A DNA stretch of 64,000 bases from DT-111 sp965263225. Its GTDB lineage: Bacteria; Bacteroidota; Bacteroidia; Chitinophagales; Saprospiraceae. Position 1 is the stretch's first letter. Each line of letters starts with the position of its first letter. This document shows positions 8,701-17,749 of the stretch, one piece after another. The notes beneath the pieces are model-generated. The model had not been told where the DNA came from. It made no database searches and saw only the letters and a program-made list of their open reading frames with translations. Position numbers and translations under genes: made by a program. Location: NCBI GenBank assembly GCA_965263225.1, contig CBDHHG010000008.1, positions 310,001-374,000 on the forward strand, written 5' to 3'.

Positions 8701-9525
8701 CGACTATTGCACAACTATAGTATCAAGGCTAACGAAGAGATCGGGCGATACAAGCGTGAGAAATTCAATATCAGTATTGGTGATGAATTGCCTGCAGGTG
8801 TATTGAAGCTTGCTAAAGTTTACCTGGCTAAGAAGCGTAAGCTGAAAGTAGGGGATAAGCTAGCAGGTCGTCACGGTAACAAAGGTATTGTATCTCGTAT
8901 CGTTCGTATGGAAGATATGCCTTTCCTTGATGATGGAACTCCGGTGGACATCGTATTGAATCCACTAGGTGTACCTTCAAGGATGAACCTAGGGCAGATC
9001 TTCGAAACAGTATTGGGCTGGGCCGGTGAGAAACTAGGCATGAAGTACGGTACGCCAATCTTTGACGGAGCGAGTATGGAGGAAATCTCTGGTTATATCC
9101 AACAAGCAAATCTTCCTGAATTGGGACAGACGTACTTGTACGATGGTGAAACAGGTGATCGATTCCACCAGCAAGCTACGGTTGGTGTAATCTACATGCT
9201 GAAACTATCTCACATGGTAGATGATAAGATGCACGCTCGTTCGATTGGACCTTACTCATTGATTACGCAGCAACCATTGGGTGGTAAAGCTCAGTTTGGT
9301 GGTCAGCGTTTTGGTGAGATGGAGGTTTGGGCACTAGAGGCCTTCGGTGCATCGAACATCTTGAGAGAGTTGCTGACGATCAAGTCCGATGATATTACAG
9401 GACGTGCCAAAGCTTATGAATCAATCGTTAAGGGGGATAACCTTCCTGAACCAAACATTCCGGAATCCTTCAATGTATTGGTGCATGAATTGAGAGGTTT
9501 GGCACTCGATGTGAAATTCGATTAA
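5704..9525 (+). CDS. rpoB: DNA-directed RNA polymerase subunit beta
   Basis: This is the beta subunit of RNA polymerase, which forms one jaw of the active-site cleft. It has 1273 residues from the ATG at 5704; an in-frame TTG lies two codons earlier, but the ATG is the better start. The rifampicin-pocket region reads QLSQFLDQTNPLSEITHKRR then ISALGPGG, the drug-sensitive type. Conserved beta motifs such as TPEGPNIGL and KLAGRHGNKG near the C-terminal third and GGKAQFGGQRFGEMEVWALE near the end are intact. The size is usual for Bacteroidota. A 10-bp hairpin lies between it and rpoC. Confidence 0.99.
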   Translation: MTANGKVLTAEEKRVSFGKIKLSAQYPDLLEIQLKSFQEFFQLETTPENRMNEGLYKVFQENFPIVDARNIFVLEFLDYFVDPPRYSIPECMQRGLTYSVPLKAKLRLSCNDEEHVDFQTIVQDVFLGNIPYMTPKGTFVINGAERVIVSQLHRSPGVFFGQNFHPNGTKIYSARVIPFKGAWMEFATDINTVMYAYIDRKKKFPVTTLLRAIGFDTDKSILDIFDLADEIPADRDALEAALGRKLAARVLRSWTEDFVDEDTGEVVTIERNEIILERDIVLDEDNIELILNADADNIILQKDDIGLDYSIIYNTLQKDPSSSEMEAVQYIYRQLRGTDPPDEETARGIIDKLFFSDKRYNLGEVGRYKINRKLELEITKDTLVLTKEDIISIVTYLVQLMNQEAEIDDIDHLSNRRVRTVGEQLYAQFGVGLARMARTIRERMNVRDNEVFTPIDLINARTLSSVINSFFGTSQLSQFLDQTNPLSEITHKRRISALGPGGLSRERAGFEVRDVHYSHYGRLCTIETPEGPNIGLISTLCIHAKVNKMGFLETPYREVIEGKVDVVNEAQYLSAEGEDFKRIAQANAPLDEKGAFLSDRIKCREHGDFPVLTPEEIEFMDVAPNQIVGVSASMIPFLENDDANRALMGSNMQRQAVPLIRPSSPVVGTGLEGKVARDSRMLINAEGDGIVEYVDANEIVIRYDRTDEEQLVSFEDNKKTYTLTKFRRTNQGTCINLKPIVRRGDRVYKGMILCDGYATEKGELALGQNLKVAFMPWKGYNFEDAIVLSERVVREDIFTSLHIEHFELDVRDTKLGEEELTNDIPNVSEEATKDLDENGIIRVGAWVKEGDILIGKITPKGESDPTPEEKLLRAIFGDKAGDVKDASMKAPPSLKGVVINKQLFARAKKDKVQKAQEKELLSRLEDQHKIALNELQTILIDKLLLLVKNKESQGVKSIYNENLIPTGVKFSQELLREIEYTTVDYSNWTDDEKTNGLIARLLHNYSIKANEEIGRYKREKFNISIGDELPAGVLKLAKVYLAKKRKLKVGDKLAGRHGNKGIVSRIVRMEDMPFLDDGTPVDIVLNPLGVPSRMNLGQIFETVLGWAGEKLGMKYGTPIFDGASMEEISGYIQQANLPELGQTYLYDGETGDRFHQQATVGVIYMLKLSHMVDDKMHARSIGPYSLITQQPLGGKAQFGGQRFGEMEVWALEAFGASNILRELLTIKSDDITGRAKAYESIVKGDNLPEPNIPESFNVLVHELRGLALDVKFD

Positions 9526-9539
9526 AGTAAGTGAATAAA

Positions 9540-9580
9540 CAAAGCCCAAACCTAGTGTTGGGCTTTGCCTTTGTTCTTTT
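9540..9580 (+). terminator. Hairpin between rpoB and rpoC
   Basis: A 10-bp perfect stem (CAAAGCCCAA with TTGGGCTTTG) with an 8-nt loop is followed by the T-rich run CCTTTGTTCTTTT. It sits 15 bp after the rpoB stop and 30 bp before rpoC. Because beta and beta' are needed in equal amounts, it more likely acts as an mRNA processing or stability element or a weak attenuator than as a full terminator. Confidence 0.6.
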
Positions 9581-9611
9581 ATCATACTCACTTTAAAACT
9601 ATTAGCAAAAT

Positions 9612-12600
9612 ATGCCTTTCAAGAAAAAAAGTCATATTCAAACGCAGGACTTCAACACGATCACCATTAGCTTGTCTTCTCCGGATGAAATTTTGGAGCG
9701 ATCTTATGGTGAGGTTTTGAAGCCTGAAACAATTAACTATAGATCTTATAAGCCGGAGCGTGATGGTCTTTTCTGTGAGAGGATCTTCGGACCGGTGAAG
9801 GACTATGAGTGCTATTGTGGGAAGTATAAAAGAATCCGTTACAAAGGGATTGTGTGTGATCGTTGTGGTGTAGAAGTAACGGAGAAAAAAGTACGTCGTG
9901 AAAGAATGGGCCACATTAAATTAGTGGTTCCTGTAGTTCATATTTGGTTCTTCAAGTCATTACCTAACAAGATCGGATACTTGTTGGGTCTTTCTTCTAA
10001 GAAACTTGAGACGATCATCTACTACGAAAGATATGTAGTGATCCAAGCAGGGGTAAAAGAAAACGAAGGTATCTCCAAGATGGATCTCCTTACTGAAGAG
10101 GAATACCTGGATATTCTAGATACTCTGCCTGCTGAAAACCAAATGTTGGATGATAATGATCCCAACAAGTTCATCGCAAAGATGGGAGCTGATGCAGTGA
10201 GAGACCTGTTGATGCGCTTGCAATTGGATCAATTGTCATACGACCTTCGTCACCAAGCTGCTAATGAGACTTCTCAGCAACGTAAGTCTGAAGCGCTTAA
10301 GCGTCTAAGAGTTGTTGAAGCTTTCAGAGATGGTTTGAGCCGTATTGAAAATCGCCCAGAGTGGACGATCATTCAGTACTTGCCCGTTGTTCCACCAGAA
10401 TTGAGACCGTTGGTTCCTCTAGATGGTGGTAGATTTGCAAGTTCTGACCTTAATGATCTATATCGTCGTGTGATCATCCGTAACAATCGCTTGAAGCGTC
10501 TGTTGGAGATCAAAGCGCCTGAGGTAATCTTGAGAAACGAGAAGCGTATGTTGCAAGAAGCAGTGGATTCACTGTTTGACAACTCTCGTAAGTCGAATGC
10601 GGTTAAGGCAGAAGGAGGACGTGCACTTAAATCTTTGAGTGATATATTAAAGGGTAAGCAAGGTCGTTTCCGTCAAAACCTACTGGGTAAACGTGTGGAT
10701 TACTCCGGTCGTTCTGTGATCGTGGTAGGTCCTACGATGAAGCTGCATGAGTGCGGTATCCCTAAGGCGATGGCTGCGGAATTGTTCAAGCCTTTCGTCA
10801 TTAGAAAATTGATTGAGCGCGGTATCGTTAAGACCGTGAAGTCCGCCAAAAAATTGGTAGACAGAAAGGATCCAGTAATCTGGGAGATCTTGGAAAATAT
10901 CCTGAAAGGACATCCTGTATTGCTTAACCGTGCTCCAACGCTTCACCGTCTTTCTATTCAGGCTTTCCAGCCTAAATTGATTGAAGGTAAAGCGATCCAA
11001 CTACACCCATTGGTATGTGGTGCCTTCAACGCCGACTTTGACGGTGACCAGATGGCGGTTCACGTACCATTGAGCCAAGCTGCTGTACTGGAAGCTCAAG
11101 TTTTGATGCTTTCTGCACACAACATGCTTAACCCACAGAACGGTACCCCAATTACCCTGCCTTCTCAGGATATGGTATTGGGACTGTACTACATCACTAA
11201 GGAGCGCCGCTCGATGGGCGATATCGTAGTGAAAGGGGAAGGTCGTAGCTTCTACTCCGCCGAGGAAGTTATCATTGCTTATAACGAGGGACAGTTGGAT
11301 CTACACGCGCCAATTAAAGTGCGTGTTAAGACAGAAGATGAAGAGGGCAAGTTCGTTAACAAGCTAATGGAAACGACTACTGGTCGGGTAATCTTTAACG
11401 AGCAAATTCCTGAGCAAGTACCATTCGTGAATGTACTTTTGACGAAGCGAAACTTGAAGAAGGTAATTGCCGATGTATTGGAACGTACTGACTTCTCCGT
11501 TACCGCAGACTTCTTGGATTCTATCAAGGAACTAGGATTTATGTGGGCTTTCAAAGGTGGTTTGTCTTTCAACTTGGGCGACTTGATTACCCCTACAGTG
11601 AAGCAAGAAACTTTGGACGAAGCGCAAGCGGAAGTAGATGAGGTATGGGACAACTACAACATGGGGTTGATCACCAACAACGAACGATACAACCAGATCA
11701 TCGATAAGTGGACCTTTGCCGATAACCACATTACCGATAACCTAATGAAGGAATTGGCGGAGCACAAACAAGGTTTCAACTCAGTATATATGATGCTTGA
11801 CTCCGGTGCTCGTGGTTCTAAGCAGCAGATTAAGCAGTTGTGTGGATTGAGGGGATTGATGGCGAAACCGCGAAAATCTGGTGATACCGGTGGAGCGGTT
11901 ATTGAAAACCCAATCCTATCGAACTTTGTAGATGGACTGTCTGTACTGGAGTACTTTATCTCTACGCACGGTGCCCGTAAGGGTCTGGCGGATACAGCCT
12001 TGAAAACGGCGGATGCGGGTTATTTGACTCGTCGTCTAGTGGATGTGTCTCAAGATGTTGTTATCCGTGAGGTAGACTGTAATACTTTGAGAGGGATTGA
12101 AACCTCTGCACTGAAAGATAACGACAAAGTAATCGAGGGGCTTGTTTCTCGAATTGCTGGTCGATTCACCTTGCACGATATTGTTCATCCCGTGTCGGAT
12201 GAGCTTATACTAAAGGCGGGTGATTTCATCGATAATCGCACGGCGGAGTATATCGAGGAAGAAGGGGTTGAAACGGTAACTATTCGTTCTGTATTGACTT
12301 GTGAAACCAAGCGCGGAGTATGTACGAAGTGCTATGGTAAGAACCTGGCAACGGGGCGGATTGCTGAAGCGGGTGATGCAGTAGGTATTATCGCAGCCCA
12401 GTCGATCGGTGAACCCGGTACACAGTTGACACTTCGTACATTCCACACCGGTGGTACGGCTTCTGTAACCAAGACTGAATCTGAGATCAAATCGAAATTT
12501 GACGGTAAGATCGAGTTCGATAGCATGCGTGTTACCTCTACCAAAGATGAAGATGGTACTGCACAGAATGTAGTTTTGGCTCGTACAGGTGAAATTAGGA

Positions 12601-13919
12601 TTGTAGATCCTGAGTCTGGTAAGCAATATGTTTCTCATCACATTCCTTATGGCGCTACCCTTTTCGTGAAGGATGGAGCTAAAATCTCTAAAGGAGATAA
12701 GATTTGTGAATGGGATCCATTTAACGCTGTAATTATCTCAGAATTTGGCGGTATTGCCAATTTTGAAGGGATTGAAGAAGGGGTAACCTTCCGAGTAGAG
12801 AAAGATGATCAGACGGGGCACGCCGATAAGGTGATCGTTGAATCTAAGAATAAGCGTAAGATTCCTGTGATTAAGATTGTTAGCCCAGCAGGGGAGGAAC
12901 TGAGAAGTTACAACCTACCAGTGGGGGCTTACATCTCAATTGATGATGGAGCAGAAGTGAAGAGCGGTCAGAAGATTGTGAAGATACCACGTCGATTGGG
13001 TAAGATCCAGGATATTACGGGTGGTCTTCCAAGGGTAACTGAACTCTTTGAAGCACGTAATCCATCTAACCCTGCAGTGGTATCTGAAATTGATGGTGTG
13101 GTAACCTTCGGTAAGATCAAGCGGGGAAATCGTGAGGTGATTGTAACAGCTAAGGACGAACAAAAACGCAAGTATTTGATTGGACTTTCTAAGCACATCT
13201 TGATTCAAGAGGGTGACTTCGTAAGAGCCGGAACACCACTATCTGATGGTGCTACCGCTCCTAGAGATATCCTAAACATTAGAGGACCAGCCGCTGTACA
13301 GCAGTACTTGGTAAATGGTATTCAAGAGGTTTACCGTTCACAGGGTATTACGATCAACAACAAGCACATCGAGGTAATTGTACGCCAGATGATGCGACGT
13401 GTACAGATCGAAGATCCAGGTGATACTTCTTTCTTGGAAGGAGAAGCGGTAGACAAGTTTGAATTCTTGGAAGTGAACGATTGGATCTTTGATAAGAAGT
13501 TCGTTCTTGAAGGAGGAGATTCAAATCGATTACGTCCCGGCCAATTGGTTACACTACGTCAGTTGAGAGAGGAAAATTCTTTCTTGAAGCGTAATGACAA
13601 GAAAATTGTCGAATACCGTGATGCTGTGGCTGCTACGTCTAGCCCATTATTGCAAGGTATTACTAAGTCATCTTTGGGAACTCGTAGCTGGATTTCAGCT
13701 GCTTCCTTCCAGGAAACGACTAAAGTACTAAGTACGGCTGCTATCGCTGCGAAAGTAGACGGCTTGCAAGGGTTGAAAGAGAATGTGATCGTTGGTAAGA
13801 AGATTCCTGCTGGTACAGGTCTACGCCGATTCGACCACGTTTTCGTTACCACGAAAGAGGCACAGATGGCTTACGAATCCCGCCAGACACAATTAGAAGG
13901 AGTTGATGATATGGACTAA
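9612..13919 (+). CDS. rpoC: DNA-directed RNA polymerase subunit beta'
   Basis: This is the catalytic beta' subunit of RNA polymerase. The protein has 1435 residues. The first zinc site has cysteines at 67, 69, 82 and 85, and the absolutely conserved magnesium-binding motif NADFDGDQM has its aspartates at 475, 477 and 479. The second zinc cluster (CETKRGVCTKCYGKNL) and the bridge-helix/trigger-loop region (GARKGLADTALKTADAGYLT) are present. The gene follows rpoB with an 86-bp gap and ends the operon, since a strong terminator follows. Confidence 0.99.
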   Translation: MPFKKKSHIQTQDFNTITISLSSPDEILERSYGEVLKPETINYRSYKPERDGLFCERIFGPVKDYECYCGKYKRIRYKGIVCDRCGVEVTEKKVRRERMGHIKLVVPVVHIWFFKSLPNKIGYLLGLSSKKLETIIYYERYVVIQAGVKENEGISKMDLLTEEEYLDILDTLPAENQMLDDNDPNKFIAKMGADAVRDLLMRLQLDQLSYDLRHQAANETSQQRKSEALKRLRVVEAFRDGLSRIENRPEWTIIQYLPVVPPELRPLVPLDGGRFASSDLNDLYRRVIIRNNRLKRLLEIKAPEVILRNEKRMLQEAVDSLFDNSRKSNAVKAEGGRALKSLSDILKGKQGRFRQNLLGKRVDYSGRSVIVVGPTMKLHECGIPKAMAAELFKPFVIRKLIERGIVKTVKSAKKLVDRKDPVIWEILENILKGHPVLLNRAPTLHRLSIQAFQPKLIEGKAIQLHPLVCGAFNADFDGDQMAVHVPLSQAAVLEAQVLMLSAHNMLNPQNGTPITLPSQDMVLGLYYITKERRSMGDIVVKGEGRSFYSAEEVIIAYNEGQLDLHAPIKVRVKTEDEEGKFVNKLMETTTGRVIFNEQIPEQVPFVNVLLTKRNLKKVIADVLERTDFSVTADFLDSIKELGFMWAFKGGLSFNLGDLITPTVKQETLDEAQAEVDEVWDNYNMGLITNNERYNQIIDKWTFADNHITDNLMKELAEHKQGFNSVYMMLDSGARGSKQQIKQLCGLRGLMAKPRKSGDTGGAVIENPILSNFVDGLSVLEYFISTHGARKGLADTALKTADAGYLTRRLVDVSQDVVIREVDCNTLRGIETSALKDNDKVIEGLVSRIAGRFTLHDIVHPVSDELILKAGDFIDNRTAEYIEEEGVETVTIRSVLTCETKRGVCTKCYGKNLATGRIAEAGDAVGIIAAQSIGEPGTQLTLRTFHTGGTASVTKTESEIKSKFDGKIEFDSMRVTSTKDEDGTAQNVVLARTGEIRIVDPESGKQYVSHHIPYGATLFVKDGAKISKGDKICEWDPFNAVIISEFGGIANFEGIEEGVTFRVEKDDQTGHADKVIVESKNKRKIPVIKIVSPAGEELRSYNLPVGAYISIDDGAEVKSGQKIVKIPRRLGKIQDITGGLPRVTELFEARNPSNPAVVSEIDGVVTFGKIKRGNREVIVTAKDEQKRKYLIGLSKHILIQEGDFVRAGTPLSDGATAPRDILNIRGPAAVQQYLVNGIQEVYRSQGITINNKHIEVIVRQMMRRVQIEDPGDTSFLEGEAVDKFEFLEVNDWIFDKKFVLEGGDSNRLRPGQLVTLRQLREENSFLKRNDKKIVEYRDAVAATSSPLLQGITKSSLGTRSWISAASFQETTKVLSTAAIAAKVDGLQGLKENVIVGKKIPAGTGLRRFDHVFVTTKEAQMAYESRQTQLEGVDDMD

Positions 13920-13948
13920 ATAGTCTTTGTTATCTCTTAGATACATGA

Positions 13949-13984
13949 AAAAAGCCTTTGAAGAGCGATCTTCAAAGGCTTTTT
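13949..13984. terminator. Bidirectional terminator between rpoC and ribE
   Basis: A perfect 15-bp inverted repeat (AAAAAGCCTTTGAAG with CTTCAAAGGCTTTTT) encloses the 6-nt loop AGCGAT. The A-rich start and T-rich end make it a terminator for transcripts from either side. It lies 30 bp after rpoC and between convergent genes, so it probably ends both the rpoBC and the ribE transcripts. Confidence 0.9.
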
Positions 13985-14039
13985 CAATGCAGTATCCTAT
14001 GCCAATACATCTATACCTGTAGAATTGGTGAAGTTATAG

Positions 14040-14663
14040 CTAAGATTTTAGGAGTAAGGCCGATTTCGCTCCTTCACCATAAACCGCCATATATCTGGCA
14101 ATGTATTTACCAATTACGTCAAATTCCAGATTCACCCGATCTCCTGCCTGAAGGTGCTTGAATGTCGTATGTTCAAAAGTGTAAGGAATAATGGCTACAG
14201 AAAAGTGAGAACCCTTGGCCTGTACCACGGTTAAACTGACCCCATTGATACAAATGGATCCCTTATCCACTAGCAAATGCTCAGGTGTAGGCTCGTACTC
14301 AAAGTGATAGTACCAACTTCCATCTAATTCCTCCACCTTTGTGCAGCGTCCCGTAGTATCTACATGTCCCTGCACCATATGCCCATCCAGTCGGCTCCCA
14401 GCCACCATCGCACGCTCGAGGTTTACTTCATCTCCTACCTGTAACTCTCCAAGATTTGATTTATCTAGAGTTTCCTGGATGGCGGTTAAAGAGTGTTGTT
14501 GTGGACTCCTAGCGACTACGGTTAAGCAGACTCCGTTATGAGAAACACTTTGATCAATTTTTAATTCGTCAGAGATGGGGGAAGAAAAGGTAAAATGCAC
14601 ATTGCTACCTTCTTGCTCTATCTTCTCAACTTTTCCCAAAGCTTCAATAATGCCAGTAAACAT
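14040..14663 (-). CDS. ribE: Riboflavin synthase, alpha subunit
   Basis: Riboflavin synthase disproportionates two molecules of 6,7-dimethyl-8-ribityllumazine to riboflavin, the last step of vitamin B2 synthesis. The protein has 207 residues and two tandem lumazine-binding barrels: the first begins MFTGIIEALG and includes GHMVQGHVDTTG near residues 94-106; the second includes DKGSICINGVSLTVV. The start was set at 14663 because all family members begin MFTGII; an in-frame ATG five codons upstream is less likely. It lies 45 bp downstream of a large secreted protein gene on the same strand. No FMN riboswitch fits in that gap. Confidence 0.95.
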   Translation of the reverse strand: MFTGIIEALGKVEKIEQEGSNVHFTFSSPISDELKIDQSVSHNGVCLTVVARSPQQHSLTAIQETLDKSNLGELQVGDEVNLERAMVAGSRLDGHMVQGHVDTTGRCTKVEELDGSWYYHFEYEPTPEHLLVDKGSICINGVSLTVVQAKGSHFSVAIIPYTFEHTTFKHLQAGDRVNLEFDVIGKYIARYMAVYGEGAKSALLLKS

Positions 14664-14708
14664 AATCGCTAGTTTCACTATTTTATTAAACTAGTATACT
14701 TATCATTA

Positions 14709-17537
14709 TCAGTTTCCTCTCAACAACTCTATGTATCCACTCAGAATATCTGGGGCCTCAGTTATGCCGGATACTCGTCGTTCAAAGATGACACAAGTAT
14801 AGTAGTAAGTACCACTTGCGAGATCATCTCCTGCAGTATTCTTCCCGTCCCAATTCAAATTAGGATTAGTCGTTTCAAATACCAACTGTCCCCAGCGATT
14901 GAAAACTTTGAATTGCACACTCTCGATGAAACAGAAAGGATAAGGCACGAAGACATCATTGCTTCCGTCATCATTTGGCGTGAAAGCATTGGGCAGGCTG
15001 TAGGTTGGGCAATTGTCTACACAGAAGGTATTGCTAAATTCACTAGTGTTCCCTAGGGAATCGTAAGCCACCATCTTGTAACAGCCCGCTATTCCAACGG
15101 GTGGTTTATGTTCATAGGAGGATGTAAAGGAATCGTCGATCCGTACGATTTGTTCAAAGTTACCATCTTCCGTAGGGGCATAGAACAGATCATAGCCTGC
15201 TACGTCCCCTCCAATCTCTGGGCATAGCTCTGCCGGACTGATCCAACTAATGGTGTTAAACAAGAGATCTTCGTCAGTACAATCCACTTCAGTATCACAA
15301 ACGTTAGAAACCGTTAATTGAGGTGGGCAAGGAGGAACGTCATCTATCGGAATGGAACAAACTTCCTGTGAGTTATTAATAATGGGGGAGATAACCCCAT
15401 CTACCCCATAAGAGCCAATGCTGACCACCTTATAGCAGTACTCCGTTCCATTGGTAAGTCCTGTATCCAGGTAGTTGGGTTCGGTAGTTGTGCCTAAGGT
15501 ATCAAAGCTGCCACTTGCATTTTCCCGCAATACCAGGTATTGGAAATTATCCCAAGGTACCAACTCCGTCCAACTCAGATTATTGGCATTATCTGTAGGT
15601 GCAATGCTTAAGTAAACGGAGGAGGCTGCATTGGTCGAACCCAAAAGATCGTCTTCATTGATATAGAAGTTAATCTTATAACTATAGGCATCGTCAACAG
15701 TGTTAAGCCCTTCATCTATAAAGCATGTATCATTGGCCAGGGCAAAGAACTCACTCGTGAACTGGACACCGATGGATTGAAAGTCTGCGTCGTTATCTGT
15801 TTGTCCAGTAGCTCGCAGCACTTCGTAAACATACGGTCCCGGGTTCAGTATCGTGTCAAGGTCACCTACTTTCGGTTTAGACCAGCACACTTCCATCAGC
15901 CCATCTGCCGTAGAGGTAGCTTGCACATCCACATTGGTGATGAGTGGGACATCTCGATTTAATTGTACACAAACTTCTGCTGAAGGTAAGCTTTGCGCTC
16001 CATTGAAGGTGTATAAACCGCCAGGAGTGGTCTGTGCAAATTCTCCCAGTAATCGATAACAATATGTTCTACCACGATCAACCATGGGGTCAAGAAAATA
16101 GTATCGCCCATCCACTACATCCTGGATAGGGACCGGGGTAAGCTTCGTATATCCTTTGCCCTCTAGACCTGGATCACAAGTGTCCAATGGAAAATTATTA
16201 CTTCCCTCTCGACGCCAAACCGTAAATCCACGGAAGTAATCATCGGTGGCATCTTCACAGTCGTAGGGCCGTTCCCAAGTAACTTCAACCTGTCCGTTGC
16301 CAGCTACTGCGCGCACATCCTCTGGGGGCGGTCCCACTACCTTAATCCGTACAGTCTTCAGGGTAGCTAATCCGCTGGTATCGGCAAAGAAATTATCCAC
16401 TGCCCGGAAAACCACGGAATAGTATTGATCAAATATGTGATCACAGGTGGTTTGCCAGGTGAAGACTTTGGTAACCGGATCGTTCTGGAAGGTATTGTTA
16501 TCTGGCAGAAAGGTTGCCGGAGAGTTTGGGACCTCAAAGGGACCTCCCAAGGCAGTTAATCGCACTCTTTGATTCGTTTCAAAGAGCGGAGCCGTAGCAG
16601 CTACATTGATCTCTACCAGTTCTCCCGCTACCACACAAATCTCTTCTACTGAAGTAACGATCTCTGGAGGCTCATTTTCGCACTCCTCTATCAAGATTTG
16701 CATATCTCGAATGATCGTATCCAGAGGGATACCATTTCTGTATTCCACTATGATCATCGCATAATTATACTCTCCCGCGCGCTGCGGGGCATCCCAACGG
16801 ATATCTCCTGTGACTTCATCAATGGTAAAATTATTGTTTACCCCTCCACTGATATCTTCTGGAAAGTCATAGTTAGGAACAGGCAATCTTACATCTTGCT
16901 GAGGGATAAAAGTGTGGTACGATAAGCTATCCCCATCCACATCAAAAGCATTCGGATTATGCGTAAAGACCTTACCTACACATCCAATATCAATGGGAGG
17001 TTGGAGTAAAACCGGTGTATTATTACAGCCCTGAAATTGGGGATTAGGAAAGGTATATCTGGTTTCTATATGGAATTTGACCTGATCAGAGTTGGGAAAG
17101 TTCACATTTAAGATCCCTGCGTTCCGGTTAGGGTCGGTCATGGATAAGACATATGACCCCCTGGAGAGATAAGTATGAAAAGCTTGATAAATATTGAATT
17201 TCGTATCATTTTCAAGGATAACCCCTTGAGGAGGGTTTCCTGGTCCATTGGCCCTGGCAACGCGTTCGCATTGTCCATCTCCCCAGCAGAGGGTTAAGGT
17301 GTCTCGGTCGGCCGGTCGACTACTTGCCTTCGTGTAGGTAACAATGGTTGCCCTAATGGTTAAACTCTCCGTACAATCCCCAATTTGCTCCACGGTAATT
17401 TCTCCTGCTCTGTTGTGTGTAGCCCAAGAGGGTGCCACCGCAATGAACAGACACAGAACGATAGATAATGTAAGGCGTAGTAAATTCTCTTTTGGCATCA
17501 TTCCCTGGTTCTTTTGTCGAGCTGAGCTTTGATTCAT
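14709..17537 (-). CDS. Secreted multidomain protein with T9SS type B sorting domain (copy 1)
   Basis: A 942-residue cell-surface or secreted protein of unknown function. A signal peptide (LSIVLCLFIAVAPSWA) ends near residue 39; a second start at MMPKENLLRL, 12-13 codons in, is equally possible. The N-terminal domain contains a PKD-like CWGDG motif, next comes a cadherin-like part with DVDGDSLSYH, then several fibronectin type III-like domains at about 405-845. The last 95 residues are the gliding-motility-associated (type B) sorting domain: LPNAFTPNDDGSNDVF, FKVFNRWGQLVFET and GTYYYTC. It should therefore leave the cell through the type IX system. It is a tandem paralogue of the next gene, which lies 212 bp upstream. 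Confidence 0.85.
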   Translation of the reverse strand: MNQSSARQKNQGMMPKENLLRLTLSIVLCLFIAVAPSWATHNRAGEITVEQIGDCTESLTIRATIVTYTKASSRPADRDTLTLCWGDGQCERVARANGPGNPPQGVILENDTKFNIYQAFHTYLSRGSYVLSMTDPNRNAGILNVNFPNSDQVKFHIETRYTFPNPQFQGCNNTPVLLQPPIDIGCVGKVFTHNPNAFDVDGDSLSYHTFIPQQDVRLPVPNYDFPEDISGGVNNNFTIDEVTGDIRWDAPQRAGEYNYAMIIVEYRNGIPLDTIIRDMQILIEECENEPPEIVTSVEEICVVAGELVEINVAATAPLFETNQRVRLTALGGPFEVPNSPATFLPDNNTFQNDPVTKVFTWQTTCDHIFDQYYSVVFRAVDNFFADTSGLATLKTVRIKVVGPPPEDVRAVAGNGQVEVTWERPYDCEDATDDYFRGFTVWRREGSNNFPLDTCDPGLEGKGYTKLTPVPIQDVVDGRYYFLDPMVDRGRTYCYRLLGEFAQTTPGGLYTFNGAQSLPSAEVCVQLNRDVPLITNVDVQATSTADGLMEVCWSKPKVGDLDTILNPGPYVYEVLRATGQTDNDADFQSIGVQFTSEFFALANDTCFIDEGLNTVDDAYSYKINFYINEDDLLGSTNAASSVYLSIAPTDNANNLSWTELVPWDNFQYLVLRENASGSFDTLGTTTEPNYLDTGLTNGTEYCYKVVSIGSYGVDGVISPIINNSQEVCSIPIDDVPPCPPQLTVSNVCDTEVDCTDEDLLFNTISWISPAELCPEIGGDVAGYDLFYAPTEDGNFEQIVRIDDSFTSSYEHKPPVGIAGCYKMVAYDSLGNTSEFSNTFCVDNCPTYSLPNAFTPNDDGSNDVFVPYPFCFIESVQFKVFNRWGQLVFETTNPNLNWDGKNTAGDDLASGTYYYTCVIFERRVSGITEAPDILSGYIELLRGN

Positions 17538-17749
17538 ATTTGGAGGAGAAGCTTTGCAATTTGGTAAGCAATGGGAACATCACTTAGAAAGTGGCACTAA
17601 TCCTGTTGGTTGTAGCCTATGCTGAGCTGTCCGACAAATTAATTAAACTTACGGAAAAACGCTAACGTTTCTCATGGCATGTACCTTTTCAGAACGCAGA
17701 ATCGATCGAAATTGTTTCTAGCAGACACTAATATCACCTACCTTCAGAA

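Noticed and set aside
14664..14708. FMN riboswitch upstream of ribE
   Set aside because: The gap is only 45 bp and shows no RFN-like conserved segments.
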